From Voacanga thouarsii (taxonomy: Eukaryota > Streptophyta > Magnoliopsida > Gentianales > Apocynaceae), in the NCBI GenBank assembly GCA_026120185.1, contig JANUWF010000008.1:4712001-4776000 (forward strand): DNA of 64,000 nucleotides, written 5' to 3'. Below the pieces are notes generated by a model. It made no database searches and had not been told where the DNA came from. It saw only the letters and a program-made list of their open reading frames with translations. Of the stretch, positions 1 to 10,562 are shown one piece after another; the first letter of the stretch is position 1, and each line of letters opens with the position of its first letter. The position numbers and the translations under genes were made by a program.

Positions 1-2316
1 TTGGCCGAATGGTGACTTCAACCATGGCCATATTTTCTTCATCTCTCTTAGACGGATCAAGTCCCTGAGAGTTAGGATCCATTTGAAACTACTCCAAGGT
101 AATCATCAATCAAGTAAGCCTCTTCAACCCTCTCTTTAAATTCTAGATTCATGTCTCTAGGAAGATATTGGAAGGAGATGGGTTATGATTAGGATTTAAG
201 CATGTGTTGTTGTGAAGGAGTTGAGATTTGAGCATGAATAAATGTGTGTATATGATGGAGATGGGATTGATGCATGAGTTGATTGTCTTGGTTGATTATA
301 TGGCGTTTTTAGGGTTTTGTTGCATGCTCTCGATGTCGTGAGTGGTATATGTGATCAAGCATGTTAGAGATTATATCACCTTTGGTGAATAGGGTTTATG
401 TTCGTCTATTTTTGTTAAAGCCACGATTATGTTTATGTTAGTAGAGTTTGGATAATGCCTTGGTAAATTTAGATCTATGCCTTTATTCATGATTTGGATG
501 ATTTGATGAATTGGTGTGGAGTGTATGTTCATGATTATGGTTAACAATAGAAATATGATCATGATTTAGTTGTCCCTAAGCTAATTTTATTTCATCAATA
601 AAATAATTAATGCTATAATCTCTCCTAGTAAATTTCAAAAACCCTAGGGAAGGTAGATTTAGACTATTATATATAAAATAAGGATATTTTAGTCAAATAA
701 ATGATAGATTTTGTTAAAGAAATAAAATATATAGATATTATATAAAATAATAATATCAAATAAAGCCTTATATATAAATAATCATAATAAGTAAAATATT
801 AATTATGTAAGTCTTATATTCATAAGTACTATTAAAATTTATTTATTATCTTTTAATCAAAACCCATTAAAATTTGCTTACAACTAATTTTAGTTGCCAA
901 TTATTTTCTAACAAATAATTATTAATAGATTATTATTTTACATAATACCACCTAGGACCCTTCATCAAATAAACTCTAATTTATTTTTAGCAAGGTTTAA
1001 ACCTTCAACTTATTAGTACCTATTTCCCAAAACCCTAATTATTTTAATATCAAACTAGACTTAGCTTATAAACCCTTTTATTTATTATCTGGCCTCAAAG
1101 CTTGGGACACTAGGATCATGGTTGCAGTAAGTTGAGCTAGAATTATTTGTGAAAGTGAATTTTGGTTTGAGTTTAATTATGGCTTATATTTACCCCAGGT
1201 GGAGTTAGGTCAGCTCTTGAAGACCTTTATTTTATCTCAAGCTAAGGATCAGGTAAGCTCCTGCATAAAACCTTATTGATGCAAAATGGTTCTATGGCAA
1301 GCAAATTGTGGAGTGCATGGTCACTCATTTCTGTAAAGGTAATTGAGGATTGTCTCATTTCTCATTTCAGTCAAATAAATTATTTGAAAATCAATAAGCA
1401 GATTTACTCAAGCTCTAAAACTTTTTCTAAAACCAGTTTTGCCCCAAACTTTGGAAATCCTTAATTGCCATTTTTAAGTGAAACTATGTTTTATTCATTT
1501 TCCCAAGTGGGATATATATTACGTTGAGTACTTAATAAGGGTGGACTGCTAGGACTAGTCTTTGAAGGGTTAGGGTAAGTTTCTCAGTAGGTGGCCACCT
1601 CTAAGGGGTGAGTCCTTCCCAGATAAGATGTCAGTCCAGTAGGTCGTGCCGGTCCGAGCTAGCAGTTTTCAGTCAAGTGGACTGTGTGTTGCCGGAATGG
1701 ACAACAAATTTTGTTTGGGTATAGAGAAGGAGGAGTATTTTGCTTGGTAGGCCGATCACCTACTTTTTATCAGTCTGCACAAAGTATGGCATTCTGACCG
1801 TTGTATGGTTATGGGGCCCAATGTGTGGTAACCTATGATCACCTTTTTGAGTGGTTGATTTTATCGAACATGTATGGTTGGAAAAGCCAAAAATACCACT
1901 CTTGATTTTGACTATTATTTATTGCTTGCCAGTATTTCTCTTATGAAGATTTTACACCTTGTATTCACGAATTGTTTTCACTGGGCACTTAAAGCACACA
2001 CGAACTTACTGAGATTTTTATATCATCACCCTTTTTACCATGATTTCAGGTCGATCCTGCTATGGGGATAAGTAGCTAGTTGTTGCCTGCCTTAGAAGAT
2101 TTTCTGATATTTATCTTGTGTAATGCTTTGGGAGTTGAGAGTGAACAATTTCATTTTGGATTTGTGTTTTGGATTCTTGGATTGTAATAAGTTTTAAGTT
2201 TAAAGTATTATTTTCATTCTATTATTTCGATTGTGTGACCTAGTTATAAAGACCCCTTGTCCTTTGGACGGGGTGACATCCCCGGTCCTGTTGGGCCTAG
2301 GTAGTGTGGTGTTACA
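1..2316 (+). mobile_element. Gypsy-type long LTR, family D, 3' part (cut by window edge)
   Basis: This stretch aligns end to end by eye with 13992-16316, the last 2.3 kb of a complete family D LTR. Shared landmarks in order are a ttggccgaatggtga-like start, a very AT-rich middle, a tail with cttactgagattttta, a gtcgatcctgct box, and the terminus ggacggggtgacatcc followed by gtgttaca at 2311-2316. The left part, about 1.9 kb by comparison, lies outside the window. No primer-binding site follows the terminus, so it is a 3' LTR or a solo LTR. It has no coding capacity; the short frames inside it are chance. The long LTR and the GTGTTACA end suggest a Tekay/Del-like gypsy, which is inference. Confidence 0.8.
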
Positions 2317-2509
2317 CCTTATAATAATTTCTAAAGTTTTTTGACATAGAAAGCAACATGTCTTTCATATAATGTACAAAGTCCTTTGTGAGTATTTCGA
2401 CATTTATCATAAAACATCGTATCATTTTGAAAGAAAGCATCCAAGTCATAAACATATTCATGATATTAAATAAACCATGTATATGTGATGGAAAACATTT
2501 AGCATATGT

Positions 2510-2518
2510 GTGTGTGAA

Positions 2519-2549
<31 letters not shown>
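2510..2549. repeat. (TG)n(TA)n microsatellite, insertion target of element E
   Basis: A TG run passes into a TA run that ends directly at the TGATAGGGCC terminus of element E. The matching TA run resumes at 6818, so the flanking tatat copies could be a 5-bp TSD but cannot be told apart from the microsatellite itself. Confidence 0.85.
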
Positions 2550-3288
2550 TGATAGGGCCTAAATTAGTCATATATTTTCTAGTTATTTGAGGCTATTTTG
2601 TGATATATTTTGTATAATAACTGGTCATATTCTTTCATATTTGAGATTTTACCCTTAGAAAGGTATTTTGAACATTATTTCAAAATTTAGGGGTAAAATA
2701 AGGCAAAATCGTCGCTAAATAGACTAGAGGCGGCGCCGGTCAAGATAGGACAAGTAGCGCTGGCCACGTGCTATTGGCACGCATTTTGAGGCAATAAAAA
2801 TTGGCAAAACAGGGGCTAAACAAAACACAACTAGTGTTGATTGGGAGCCCAGAGGCGGCACCGGTTGCAACCTAGAAGAAGTTGGCATGAAAATCGAGGC
2901 ACCACCTCTGTACTAGTGCACAGCCGGCGCCGCCTATCCTGCTCGATTTCATGATTCATTGGTGTCTACCAGGATATGGATTCATTGATTAATTTCGTAT
3001 TTTAAATTTGCCAGGATATGGGGCTTTAATTAAGGATTGTGTTTAATACATATTTTGAGTGAATTAATTGAGACAGGATATGTGATGCTAATTTGTCTAG
3101 AAGATAGTAATTTCATGGATTGAAAAAGAAGTGAATCTATCTTAATCCTTCATGATGCCAAGAGAATGATTAGTTATGATAATGATTGGGTACTTTAAGG
3201 TCATGTTTGTCAAAATAATGGTTTGAGTTATATAAGTCTCCATCCTTGACATGTATATATTATTTTATTTTATTTTATTTTATTTTTT
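2550..3288 (+). mobile_element. LTR E fragment in inverted orientation
   Basis: Begins TGATAGGGCC and runs in the same sense as the solo LTR at 57162, that is, opposite to the rest of this element. It shares the blocks with agttatttgaggc, gagattttaccctt, gaggcggc and gtctagaagatag. It breaks off in a (TTTTA)n tract at 3258-3288, where it meets the reverse-oriented fragment, forming a large imperfect palindrome. Confidence 0.8.
3258..3288. repeat. (TTTTA)n tract at the palindrome centre
   Basis: Repeated ttttattttattttatttt units, also present at the same LTR position near 6240 (reverse complement) and near 58436 in other LTR E copies. The breakpoint of the inverted duplication falls at or next to this tract. 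Confidence 0.8.
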
Positions 3289-3290
3289 AT

Positions 3291-3715
3291 TCTTTTCCAA
3301 TCCATGAAATCACTATCTTCTAGATAAATTAACATTACATATCCTGTCTCAACTAATTTACCCAAAAGATGCATTAAACATAATCCTTGATTAAATCCCC
3401 ATATCCTGGCAAATTTAAAACATGAAATTTCACTGGCTGCGTTTTGTTCAGCCCCTATTTCGTCAATTTTTCATCGCCTTGAAGTACATGCCAGCAGCAT
3501 GTGGCCGGCGCCGCCTGTCCTGTCCTGGTCGGCGCCTCTAGTCTGTTTAGCGACGATTTTACCTTATTTTACCCCTAAAATCTGAAATAATGCACAAAAT
3601 ACCTTTCCAAAGGTAAAATCTCAAATATGAAGGAATATGACTAGTTATTGCACAAAATGTATCATAGAATGACCTTAAATAACTAGGAAATATATGACTA
3701 ATTTTGGCCCTATCA
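3291..3715 (-). mobile_element. 3' LTR E, first half only
   Basis: Reverse complement of the LTR E start, ending on the plus strand with ggccctatca at 3706-3715. A polypurine tract precedes it on the minus strand, as expected for a 3' LTR. It lacks the region between the GC-rich block and the ccaggatatgg block seen in the solo copy, and it lacks the LTR end. Confidence 0.8.
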
Positions 3716-3732
3716 TATTCCCCCACATTTAG
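3716..3732 (-). other. Polypurine tract of element E
   Basis: The minus strand reads aaatgtgggggaata directly before the LTR start TGATAGGG. A purine-rich tract touching the LTR is where plus-strand DNA synthesis starts in LTR elements, and it fixes the element's orientation as minus. Confidence 0.8.
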
Positions 3733-5470
3733 CTCTTTGCTTGTCCTCAAGCAAAGTATCAAAGACATGTAGAAAAACACAAGTTTTCACAAAATCACTC
3801 AATCAATTTCAAAATAATATTTCCAATGCTTTCTTTATTCAAGACTTGTGTAAGTGAAGAATAACTAGTAGTACCTTCCCAACACTTAACATCATTCTCA
3901 AACCATTGGAAAGAATTTAGTTTAAAAAAAAAATATGCATTCCATAAGCTTACTTTTCATACATTCTCTCCACTAATTCGAGACATATTATGATTCTACT
4001 TAGGTCAAGTAGGACTTTTAAGCTTGTAATGTAAGGCTAAAGGGTTTGTCATGTAGCTGCCAAACGAAGGATATAGGAAAATCAAATATCAAAGAAGATG
4101 AGAGTTTGCAAGAAAAGGATAAACAAAATGTACCAATAAATTCCAAACTTTTCTTGCTCTCCTATTACAAAACTAATCAAAAACCTATAACCTTGTATAA
4201 CAATTATATTACAGTTCAAGCAAATCTTGTATTCTTTTCATCAATAGTTCTCAACGCATCAATCATATTGCACAAAATCATCAAAATTTTAGCAATTCTT
4301 ATTCCAACTCAACCAACATTCTTCATGTTCTCTTCTTTTTCTTTTTCTTTCAGCTTTTCTTTTCAAATGCTGCTTTTGTTTGTTTCTTAGTTTTTTCTTT
4401 CAATATTTTCTAACAGTTTTTTTTTTGTTTTTCTCAATCTTTCTTTTTCTTCCTTCTTTCTCCTTTCACAACTCCAACTCAACACATGATGCATGACTGA
4501 AAGTAACAAGTCATGACATTTACACAAACATTCTTCCTCATAATTCTTCTACTTGTACTTTTATCCATTAAGAGCAATCAAAGATTTGGAAGGTAGATCA
4601 AACTCTCAGAAAGAAGTAATCGACAAAGTATGATAACGGGTTTAAGAAAGAAATTAACAATTTAGGCTCAAAATAGGGACTATGGATAATATAAAATAGG
4701 TAGGCTTGAAAAGCTCAAACTATCCAAAGAAGGCCTATTACCGTCATCCCTAAGTTAAATCATGAATGTCTTTCTTATTTTGCCTCGAGAGGTATTCAAG
4801 TAAGTTCTAGAATGCTCAATGAATTTTAGCAGAAAAATAGGTTTAAAAACAATGTAAAGCATTTGATCAAGAACTACTTAATCCAAGTGCGTGCAAAAAG
4901 TTATGCATAAGCTATAAATGATGTAGAACATATGCTCTATGATCTAGCACAAAGATATGCATTAAAAATACATCTTGAACGCTCAAAAAAATCAGAAAAA
5001 ATTTTGAAAAATTTGCTCAAAAGGTTCAAAGAATTTCAAGAAGAATGAATCATAGAAGAATTCCCATTCTAACCACTCCTTCATACTTAAATTGGACATT
5101 GTCCTCAATGGCAAAACAAATAGAGTAAGAAAATATTGCCACGAGACCAAAAGTAAAGGGGAAAAGAGAAGAAAGAAAATACTTCCATTGCGTTGTGCAT
5201 TCTCTTACAAAAGAGCTGAATTCCAGTAGAAAGGAGCATTGTTGAAATACCTAGAAAGAAAAATACATAAAAGACACACACCAAAGCATAAAAACTAGGA
5301 AAAAAAGAGAGCAAAAAGTAAAGAAAATAGTACGAAAAAGAAAAGTACAAGAAATAACTAGAAAAGTCATGAAAATATAAAGTAAAAAGAAAGTGACACG
5401 TAGGAACAGGTGTAGAAAAATCATCTCAGTCCTCCCGCGACAGGAGCCGACGATAGTTCTAGGCTTGGCC

Positions 5471-5520
<50 letters not shown>

Positions 5521-5907
5521 GAAAAATGAAATAAAAATAATGAACACACAACAGTGATGAATAATGTAATTCAATTCATGAAGAAATAAATAAAAATGAA
5601 ACAAAACATAGAAAATAAAAAATTGTTCCGAATCACAAAAACTTAAAGCAAGAAAAACTTCAGATCGTCTGGTCATGTACCAAGGCTAACACCTATAAAA
5701 GACAAGAAGAAAGTTAGATAACGGAATTCACAATTCAAACAAAATTAAAAGAACAAATTAGTCAATTAAACATCAGTTAAAGTTAGTAAATTAGATTACA
5801 CAGATACACAAGATATAAAAGATGACACCTTTTTTTTAAAAGAATAATTGTACAAATTTACATATTTACATGGTTAAATCAACAAAATCTAAGCTTTCAT
5901 GATATTG
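3733..5907 (-). mobile_element. Internal region of element E, no coding domains
   Basis: About 2.2 kb of AT-rich sequence with short low-complexity open frames only. On the minus strand it ends gcttgaggacaagcaaagagc just before the polypurine tract. A tttaaattggacattgtcc-like block lies near 5090. I see no zinc knuckle, DTG, YVDD or DDE motif in any frame. A TA microsatellite is at 5474-5516 and an oligo-T/TTTTC tract around 4326-4450. Confidence 0.65.
5474..5516. repeat. (TA)n microsatellite in element E
   Basis: An uninterrupted TA run of about 21 units. Confidence 0.95.
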
Positions 5908-5925
5908 TTTTCCAGCAATGGCGCC
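5908..5925 (-). other. Second primer-binding-site-like sequence of element E
   Basis: The minus strand reads TGGCGCCATTGCTGGAAA, close to the tRNA-Asp-type PBS TGGCGCCGTTGCCGGGGA. It lies about 80 bp downstream of the LTR-adjacent copy and is itself preceded by an LTR-end-like ATCGAGTTTT, so the LTR-tail/PBS junction appears duplicated. Confidence 0.55.
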
Positions 5926-5990
5926 AAAAACTCGATGTGAAATCAAGTTTTTCAAAAACACCTCCATGATGAAATAGAAAAATATCTTAG

Positions 5991-6008
5991 TCCTCAGCAA
6001 CGCCGCCA
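5991..6008 (-). other. Primer-binding site of element E (tRNA-Asp type)
   Basis: The minus strand reads TGGCGGCGTTGCTGAGGA a few bases after the LTR end (acatca, then agtttt). It differs from the canonical TGGCGCCGTTGCCGGGGA at three or four positions. Confidence 0.7.
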
Positions 6009-6014
6009 AAAACT

Positions 6015-6817
6015 TGATGTATATGAATTTGGGTATAAAAAATCATATAAAAATAAGCACATTCCCAATCAAGTTTAAATTAAAATGTTAACCCCAAATT
6101 ATACATATGAACAAGTGTACTCATCATTAGACATAGCATAGGGTTTAAAACGAATATTGATCCTCAAGGAACAAGTATGCAGTAATCACTTTTCTTTCAT
6201 TGTTTAATCGACTCAATAAAGTGAAAAAGAATAAAAAGGAAAATAAAATAAAATAAAAGAATATATACATGTCAATGATGGAGAATTATGTAACTCAAAC
6301 TATTATTTTGACAAACATGACCTTAAAGTACCAAATCATTATCATAACTAATCATTCTCTTAGCATCATGAATGATTAAGATAGATTCACTTCTTTTCCA
6401 ATATATAAAATCACTATCTTCTAGACAAATTAGCATCACATATCCTGTCTCAACTAATTCACCCAAAAGTGCATTAAACACAATCCTTGATTAAATCCCC
6501 ATATCCTGGAAAATTTAAAACATGAAATTTCGTTGACTGTGTTCTGTTCAGCCCTTGTTTCGCCGATTTTTATCACCTCAAAATGCGTGCCAACAGCACG
6601 TGGCCGGCGCCGCCTGTCTTGTCCTAGCCGGTGCCGCCTCTAGTCTGTTTAGCAATGATTTTGCCTTATTTTACCCTTAAAATCTAAAATAATGTACAAA
6701 ATACCTTTCCAAGGGTAAAATCTCAAATATGAAGGAATATGACTAGTTATTGCACAAAATGTATCACAAAATGGCCTCAAATAACTAGGAAATATATGAC
6801 AAATTTAGGCCCTATCA
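6015..6817 (-). mobile_element. 5' LTR of element E (internally deleted)
   Basis: Runs from TGATAGGGCC at 6817 to the end ...acatca at 6015, about 803 bp. The solo LTR at 57162-58651 is 1490 bp. The difference is a missing block between the GC-rich module near 6600 and the ccaggatatgg block near 6500, which contains the TATA-like part (near 57680) of the solo copy. This LTR may therefore be promoterless. Confidence 0.8.
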
Positions 6818-6904
6818 TATATATATATATATATACACACATATAATGAGTAAACTCCAAAACATGAAGCTTTAAGTGTAAAAGTTCATGTTATGATATA
6901 TTAG

Positions 6905-6962
6905 AGAGATATTTAGCTATATCAGAAAAGTATTTAGCTTTATCAGAAAAACACTTAGCTAA
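6905..6962. repeat. Short tandem repeat, about 21-bp unit
   Basis: Two and a half units of atttagct(a/t)tatcagaaaa(a/g) lie inside LTR F between element E and solo LTR B. Function unknown. Confidence 0.7.
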
Positions 6963-7493
6963 AACAATTTTAGAAATAAAGGGATTCACCTCAACTAACA
7001 CTTTTACTTAGCGATTTGTTGCCCTCAAGACTTCACAAAGTTCTTGTGGTATTCGCACCTATATCAAAAGAATATTTCATCCTTTCTTCAGCATTTCAAT
7101 CCTCTAATTTAATGCATTGTTAATAACAAGGAAATACTAATTTCCTATGAGAAATGGAATATAATTACTTGAATTAATCAAGAGATCTTATTCCTTTTAC
7201 ATATCCATTTCTTCATCTTTTCATTTAATATGTTTATAAATCATTTCTTTAGCCTTATAAACTCTTCATACATTCATTGGTCTAAATGGGAACGCTTCAA
7301 GACTTCATTCCCTTTAGTAGAATTCTGCATTTTCCTTCCTTGGTGTACTTCACTTGTTTTGACATAGCTTTCAAGTTACAAGTCCGAATGATGTTAAACT
7401 AGCTCCAAAATGTCCCCATGGAATTTCTTTATAATTTTCAGTTCATGGAATAACAATTTCCTCTTCCATTTTGTTCAATTTTGATCTCAAATT

Positions 7494-9280
7494 TGAAGGC
7501 TTGAAAAAGGAAAAACATAGGGCACGCAGCGGAAGCGAAAGCAAAAAAACTAGAAAAACTGAAGAACAGGGGAACCGAACAGAGCCGGCGCCGGCACTGG
7601 TTGCACTTTGTACTAATTCTGAAGTTAAAAAGAATTTACCTCTTTTCCTCGTTCTAAGAATTGGTTAGACCAGAATGTGTGGAACCGGGGTAGGTGCGCT
7701 GGTGGAGACTTCTGGTGCGATTCCTGCAAGTCTCCTACTCCGTCTGTGCATGTATGAGAACCCCAAACTCTCAGTCTTCTAGTATATATGGCTTGCCTAA
7801 TTCCGTTTGGTGAACAACTAATAGAACTAAGGAATATTTTCTGGAGAGAGAGAGAGAGAGACGTGTGTTTCTTTTTCCACATAGAAGAGTCTATCAAAAA
7901 CCACGATGATCTCCAATCCTCCTGTTTAACCTAAATAAAACCCTAGGTTAAACTGGACTGGGCCATTGGACTCTTAGTTTAACCTTTTGGACTAAATTAA
8001 TTATTCTAATTAGAACCAACTTAATGACCCAAAAAATAATTAATTTTCCCAGCCCAAATAAACTAGTCCAATTAACAAGCCTATATTAGTTTAGTCCCAG
8101 GTTAATTCCAAATTATTCAAACTGGGCCAAAGCCCTGAATAATTAATTAACCCACCAAACTAATTTAATTAATTTGCTCTCTCTCCATAGACTTTTATTT
8201 TATTTTAGCCTAATAATTAAATCAGGCTACTTAAATAAAATAAATTTTATTTAATTTAAGATCAATTCCTTAACCCGTATTTAATTAGGACTCACTGTCT
8301 ATACTAGGGACCAAAAGACACACCGCCTTGGCTACAAAAATGACCAAAATACTCTTGTCATATGAATAGCTGTATTTTACATTTTAAATATTTTCTAATA
8401 TCACTATAAGGAAATATTGACCCCAAGGACATTGCTGCGTTAGCAAAGTCTCCGACCTACAAGTGTAATTACTAAAATACCCCTCTATACATCGCCGTAC
8501 GTTTAGAGAGGAAGAAGTGTACTAACACCTCTCTAAATGACATCTATCATCCTTAGACTTCTAGTCCAATGATCCACAACTTCTTGGATTGTTTTCGCTT
8601 TCCAAGGGAGCTACCCTAAAGCAAACATCCAAGTCATGTTTCTTAGGGCCCTGGATATTTAGATCATTTAGACAACCATAAGGGGCGATATAGTATAGAA
8701 ACTATCTTGTAGAAGTCTGTCTTAACTAACTAGTCACACATACCTAACATGCAAGTATATTGACCCTATGATAGAACCTCAACTATAGCATATCCAAGTA
8801 CATGTTTCTAGCTTCGTCAGACTACCAACTCATACTCAAGTCGTAGAGTACTAGTCCACGTTGTAGTGGTAGTAGTCTAGGTTTCTACCATATAATACTT
8901 TTAGAAACCATTACTATAGATCTTGTTCTACGTATTCGAAATACGCTTATGTCATGAAGTGAGTAGACTACTCACTGGCTAAAGGTAAGCCATTTCCTAT
9001 TTGGAATTCACAACATAATAATCTAGACATGATGAGATTTCCATTCTCATCAATCAGTTAAGAACGAACGCTTATGTGTTAAGTAACCGTGATCCATACC
9101 TTATTATGAAAGACCTCCATTCACATGGACCACTTACTTAAAAATAATGGGTCTTTTCCAAACGTAATTGTGCACAAATAAAAATGTAAATTCACAAACA
9201 ATTTCTGAAAATAAATTCTTTTATTAAAATATTTGATATTTACATCAGAAACCTAGTCTAAGAGGGCATATTTCCCAATA
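7494..9280 (-). mobile_element. Solo LTR, copia-like family B, TSD aaatt
   Basis: On the minus strand it starts TATTGGGAAATATGCCC (expected TG, here TA) at 9280 and ends GCCTTCA at 7494; length 1787 bp. The 5-bp TSD aaatt is at 7489-7493 and 9281-9285. It is collinear with the solo LTR at 25412-27204 over blocks such as tattgaccccaag, tctccgacctac, aaatacccctct, ggatcattta and agaaactctt. There is no internal region, so it is a solo LTR formed by LTR-LTR recombination. It includes a GA run at 7844-7861 and the GC-rich module agccggcgccggcactgg near 7582. Confidence 0.88.
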
Positions 9281-10160
9281 AAATTTACAATATTTCAATC
9301 CCGTCACTATTTTGGCTGCCTTTAGTATTTTTTATCATATCTTTCATTCACAAGTCCAAATGCCCTCAAATTGGTGCCAAAATACTTCTAAGACATTTAG
9401 CTACAATGCCACCAGCTCAACATAACAAGATATGAAGCCATTGTCGAACTGCTGAAATAAAAAATTGCTATGTTTCTAGGATATAATTCCTCTCTCCAAC
9501 AAAATATATTCTTTATGCATTCTTCTATTAATTTAGCACTTAATCATCATTTATTTCACTTTCTTTGTCTTCTAAACATCACATAATCACTTCATCTTCA
9601 GTTCAAACCAAAGCTGGTCTTCACACATAGAAGGTGGCAAAAATCACAGCTTGCACCACAAAATCAAATCTTTCATTCTCAACAATTATATTCCATTTTT
9701 TTCATTTCTTTCTTCCTTATTTCTTCACATACATGTACAACAGTCTTCCATCTCCCATAACTCCTTCAAAACACATTAGAATACCGTAAACATCACAGCA
9801 CATATCATCCTTTAGCAACCAACACACAGCTTTGCTAAAACAACATCACAAAAATTATTCTTCACATGAACTTTTCCATAATTCATGCTATTTCTCTTAT
9901 AAAATTTGCATCAATATGATCTCCATAACTTCTATAATGACTTTAATTCTTGAAGTAAGGTGTCTTACCTTATGCAGGATGAAAGCTAAGCTTGAAAACA
10001 CCCAAGCTTTCTTCCTTCTTCTTCTTTTAACTCCCACGAATTTCGCTCTCTCTTGCTTGCTTTTTCTCTTATTTTCTTTCCTTTCCTTTTCTTTTCCTTT
10101 TCTCTCATTTGTTTGCTGATTTTCAGCTGCCCAAAAGCCATTTACACCACCTCCCTATTC

Positions 10161-10169
10161 TATTTATAG
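10161..10169 (-). promoter_or_regulatory. TATA box of LTR F
   Basis: The minus strand reads tctctataaatagaatag, a consensus plant TATA element. A long purine-rich stretch follows, as in many LTR R/U5 regions, and the CCAAT array lies 165-400 bp upstream. Confidence 0.6.
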
Positions 10170-10338
10170 AGAATTTTGGTACAAGGTCAACATGGCATTA
10201 AATGATCCAAGGTTAGTTGGTGAAGTCCTCTTGGTCCAAATGGAAGCTTAGGTGGCTTGTAGAAAATTGTAGAGCTTCCTAAGATTCTTGCATGAACTTT
10301 CAAGAATCAAATCACACAACAACACTTAGCGTACATAA

Positions 10339-10562
10339 CCAATCTCATGAAAACACTTTGTTCCCCTGACCAATCACAAAATAGCATACGTCTTCCATGC
10401 ATCCAATCACCAAATTCCATCTAACTTCTCAATACACCAATTTCAGACCACCTCATTTCTTGTAACCAATTACCAAAGGCCATTTGTTTCCTTGTAGCCA
10501 ATCATATAATACCACATGGTTCCTCACAACTAATCATATAAGGCCATTTCTTCACAACCAAT
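10339..10562 (-). promoter_or_regulatory. CCAAT-box array, about 31-bp spacing, in U3 of LTR F
   Basis: CCAAT pentamers on the plus strand (ATTGG on the transcribed minus strand) begin at 10339, 10370, 10403, 10437, 10466, 10498 and 10558, with a CTAAT at 10530 filling the gap. Spacings are 31, 33, 34, 29, 32, 32 and 28 bp. Sequence between the boxes is only loosely repeated, most alike over 10466-10570. It probably binds NF-Y, by family knowledge. Activity is unknown. Confidence 0.6.

Larger units (their letters stand above)
2550..6817 (-). mobile_element. Rearranged non-autonomous LTR retroelement, family E
   Basis: On the minus strand the order is a 5' LTR (6817-6015), a tRNA-Asp-like primer-binding site (6008-5991), a 2.3-kb internal region without coding domains, a polypurine tract (3732-3716) and the first half of a 3' LTR (3715-3291). 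The rest of the 3' LTR is replaced by an inverted copy of the LTR first half (2550-3288). No gag, protease, integrase or reverse transcriptase is detectable, so it would have relied on another element for mobilisation (LARD/TRIM-like). The PBS class is typical of Athila/Tat or related gypsy elements, which is inference. Confidence 0.75.

Noticed and set aside
4046..4390. Open frame of 114 codons on the plus strand
   Set aside because: Low-complexity Ser/Phe tail from a (TTTTC)n tract within the non-coding internal region of element E; no domain.
5251..5676. Open frame of 141 codons on the minus strand
   Set aside because: Its middle is the (TA)n microsatellite read as Tyr-Ile repeats; composition is not protein-like.
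2550..6817. A DNA transposon or MITE with TGATAGGGCC...GGCCCTATCA terminal inverted repeats
   Set aside because: The inverted ends are LTR starts: a PBS, a polypurine tract and a solo LTR with 5-bp TSD (57162-58651) define LTR E as a retroelement.
7625..7897. 90-codon frame on the minus strand in LTR B
   Set aside because: Not conserved in the second LTR B copy (25412-27204) and includes a GA microsatellite.
9832..10119. Small secreted-type protein on the plus strand
   Set aside because: The hydrophobic end is the complement of the purine-rich early transcript of LTR F; it lies antisense to a clear TATA/CCAAT promoter.
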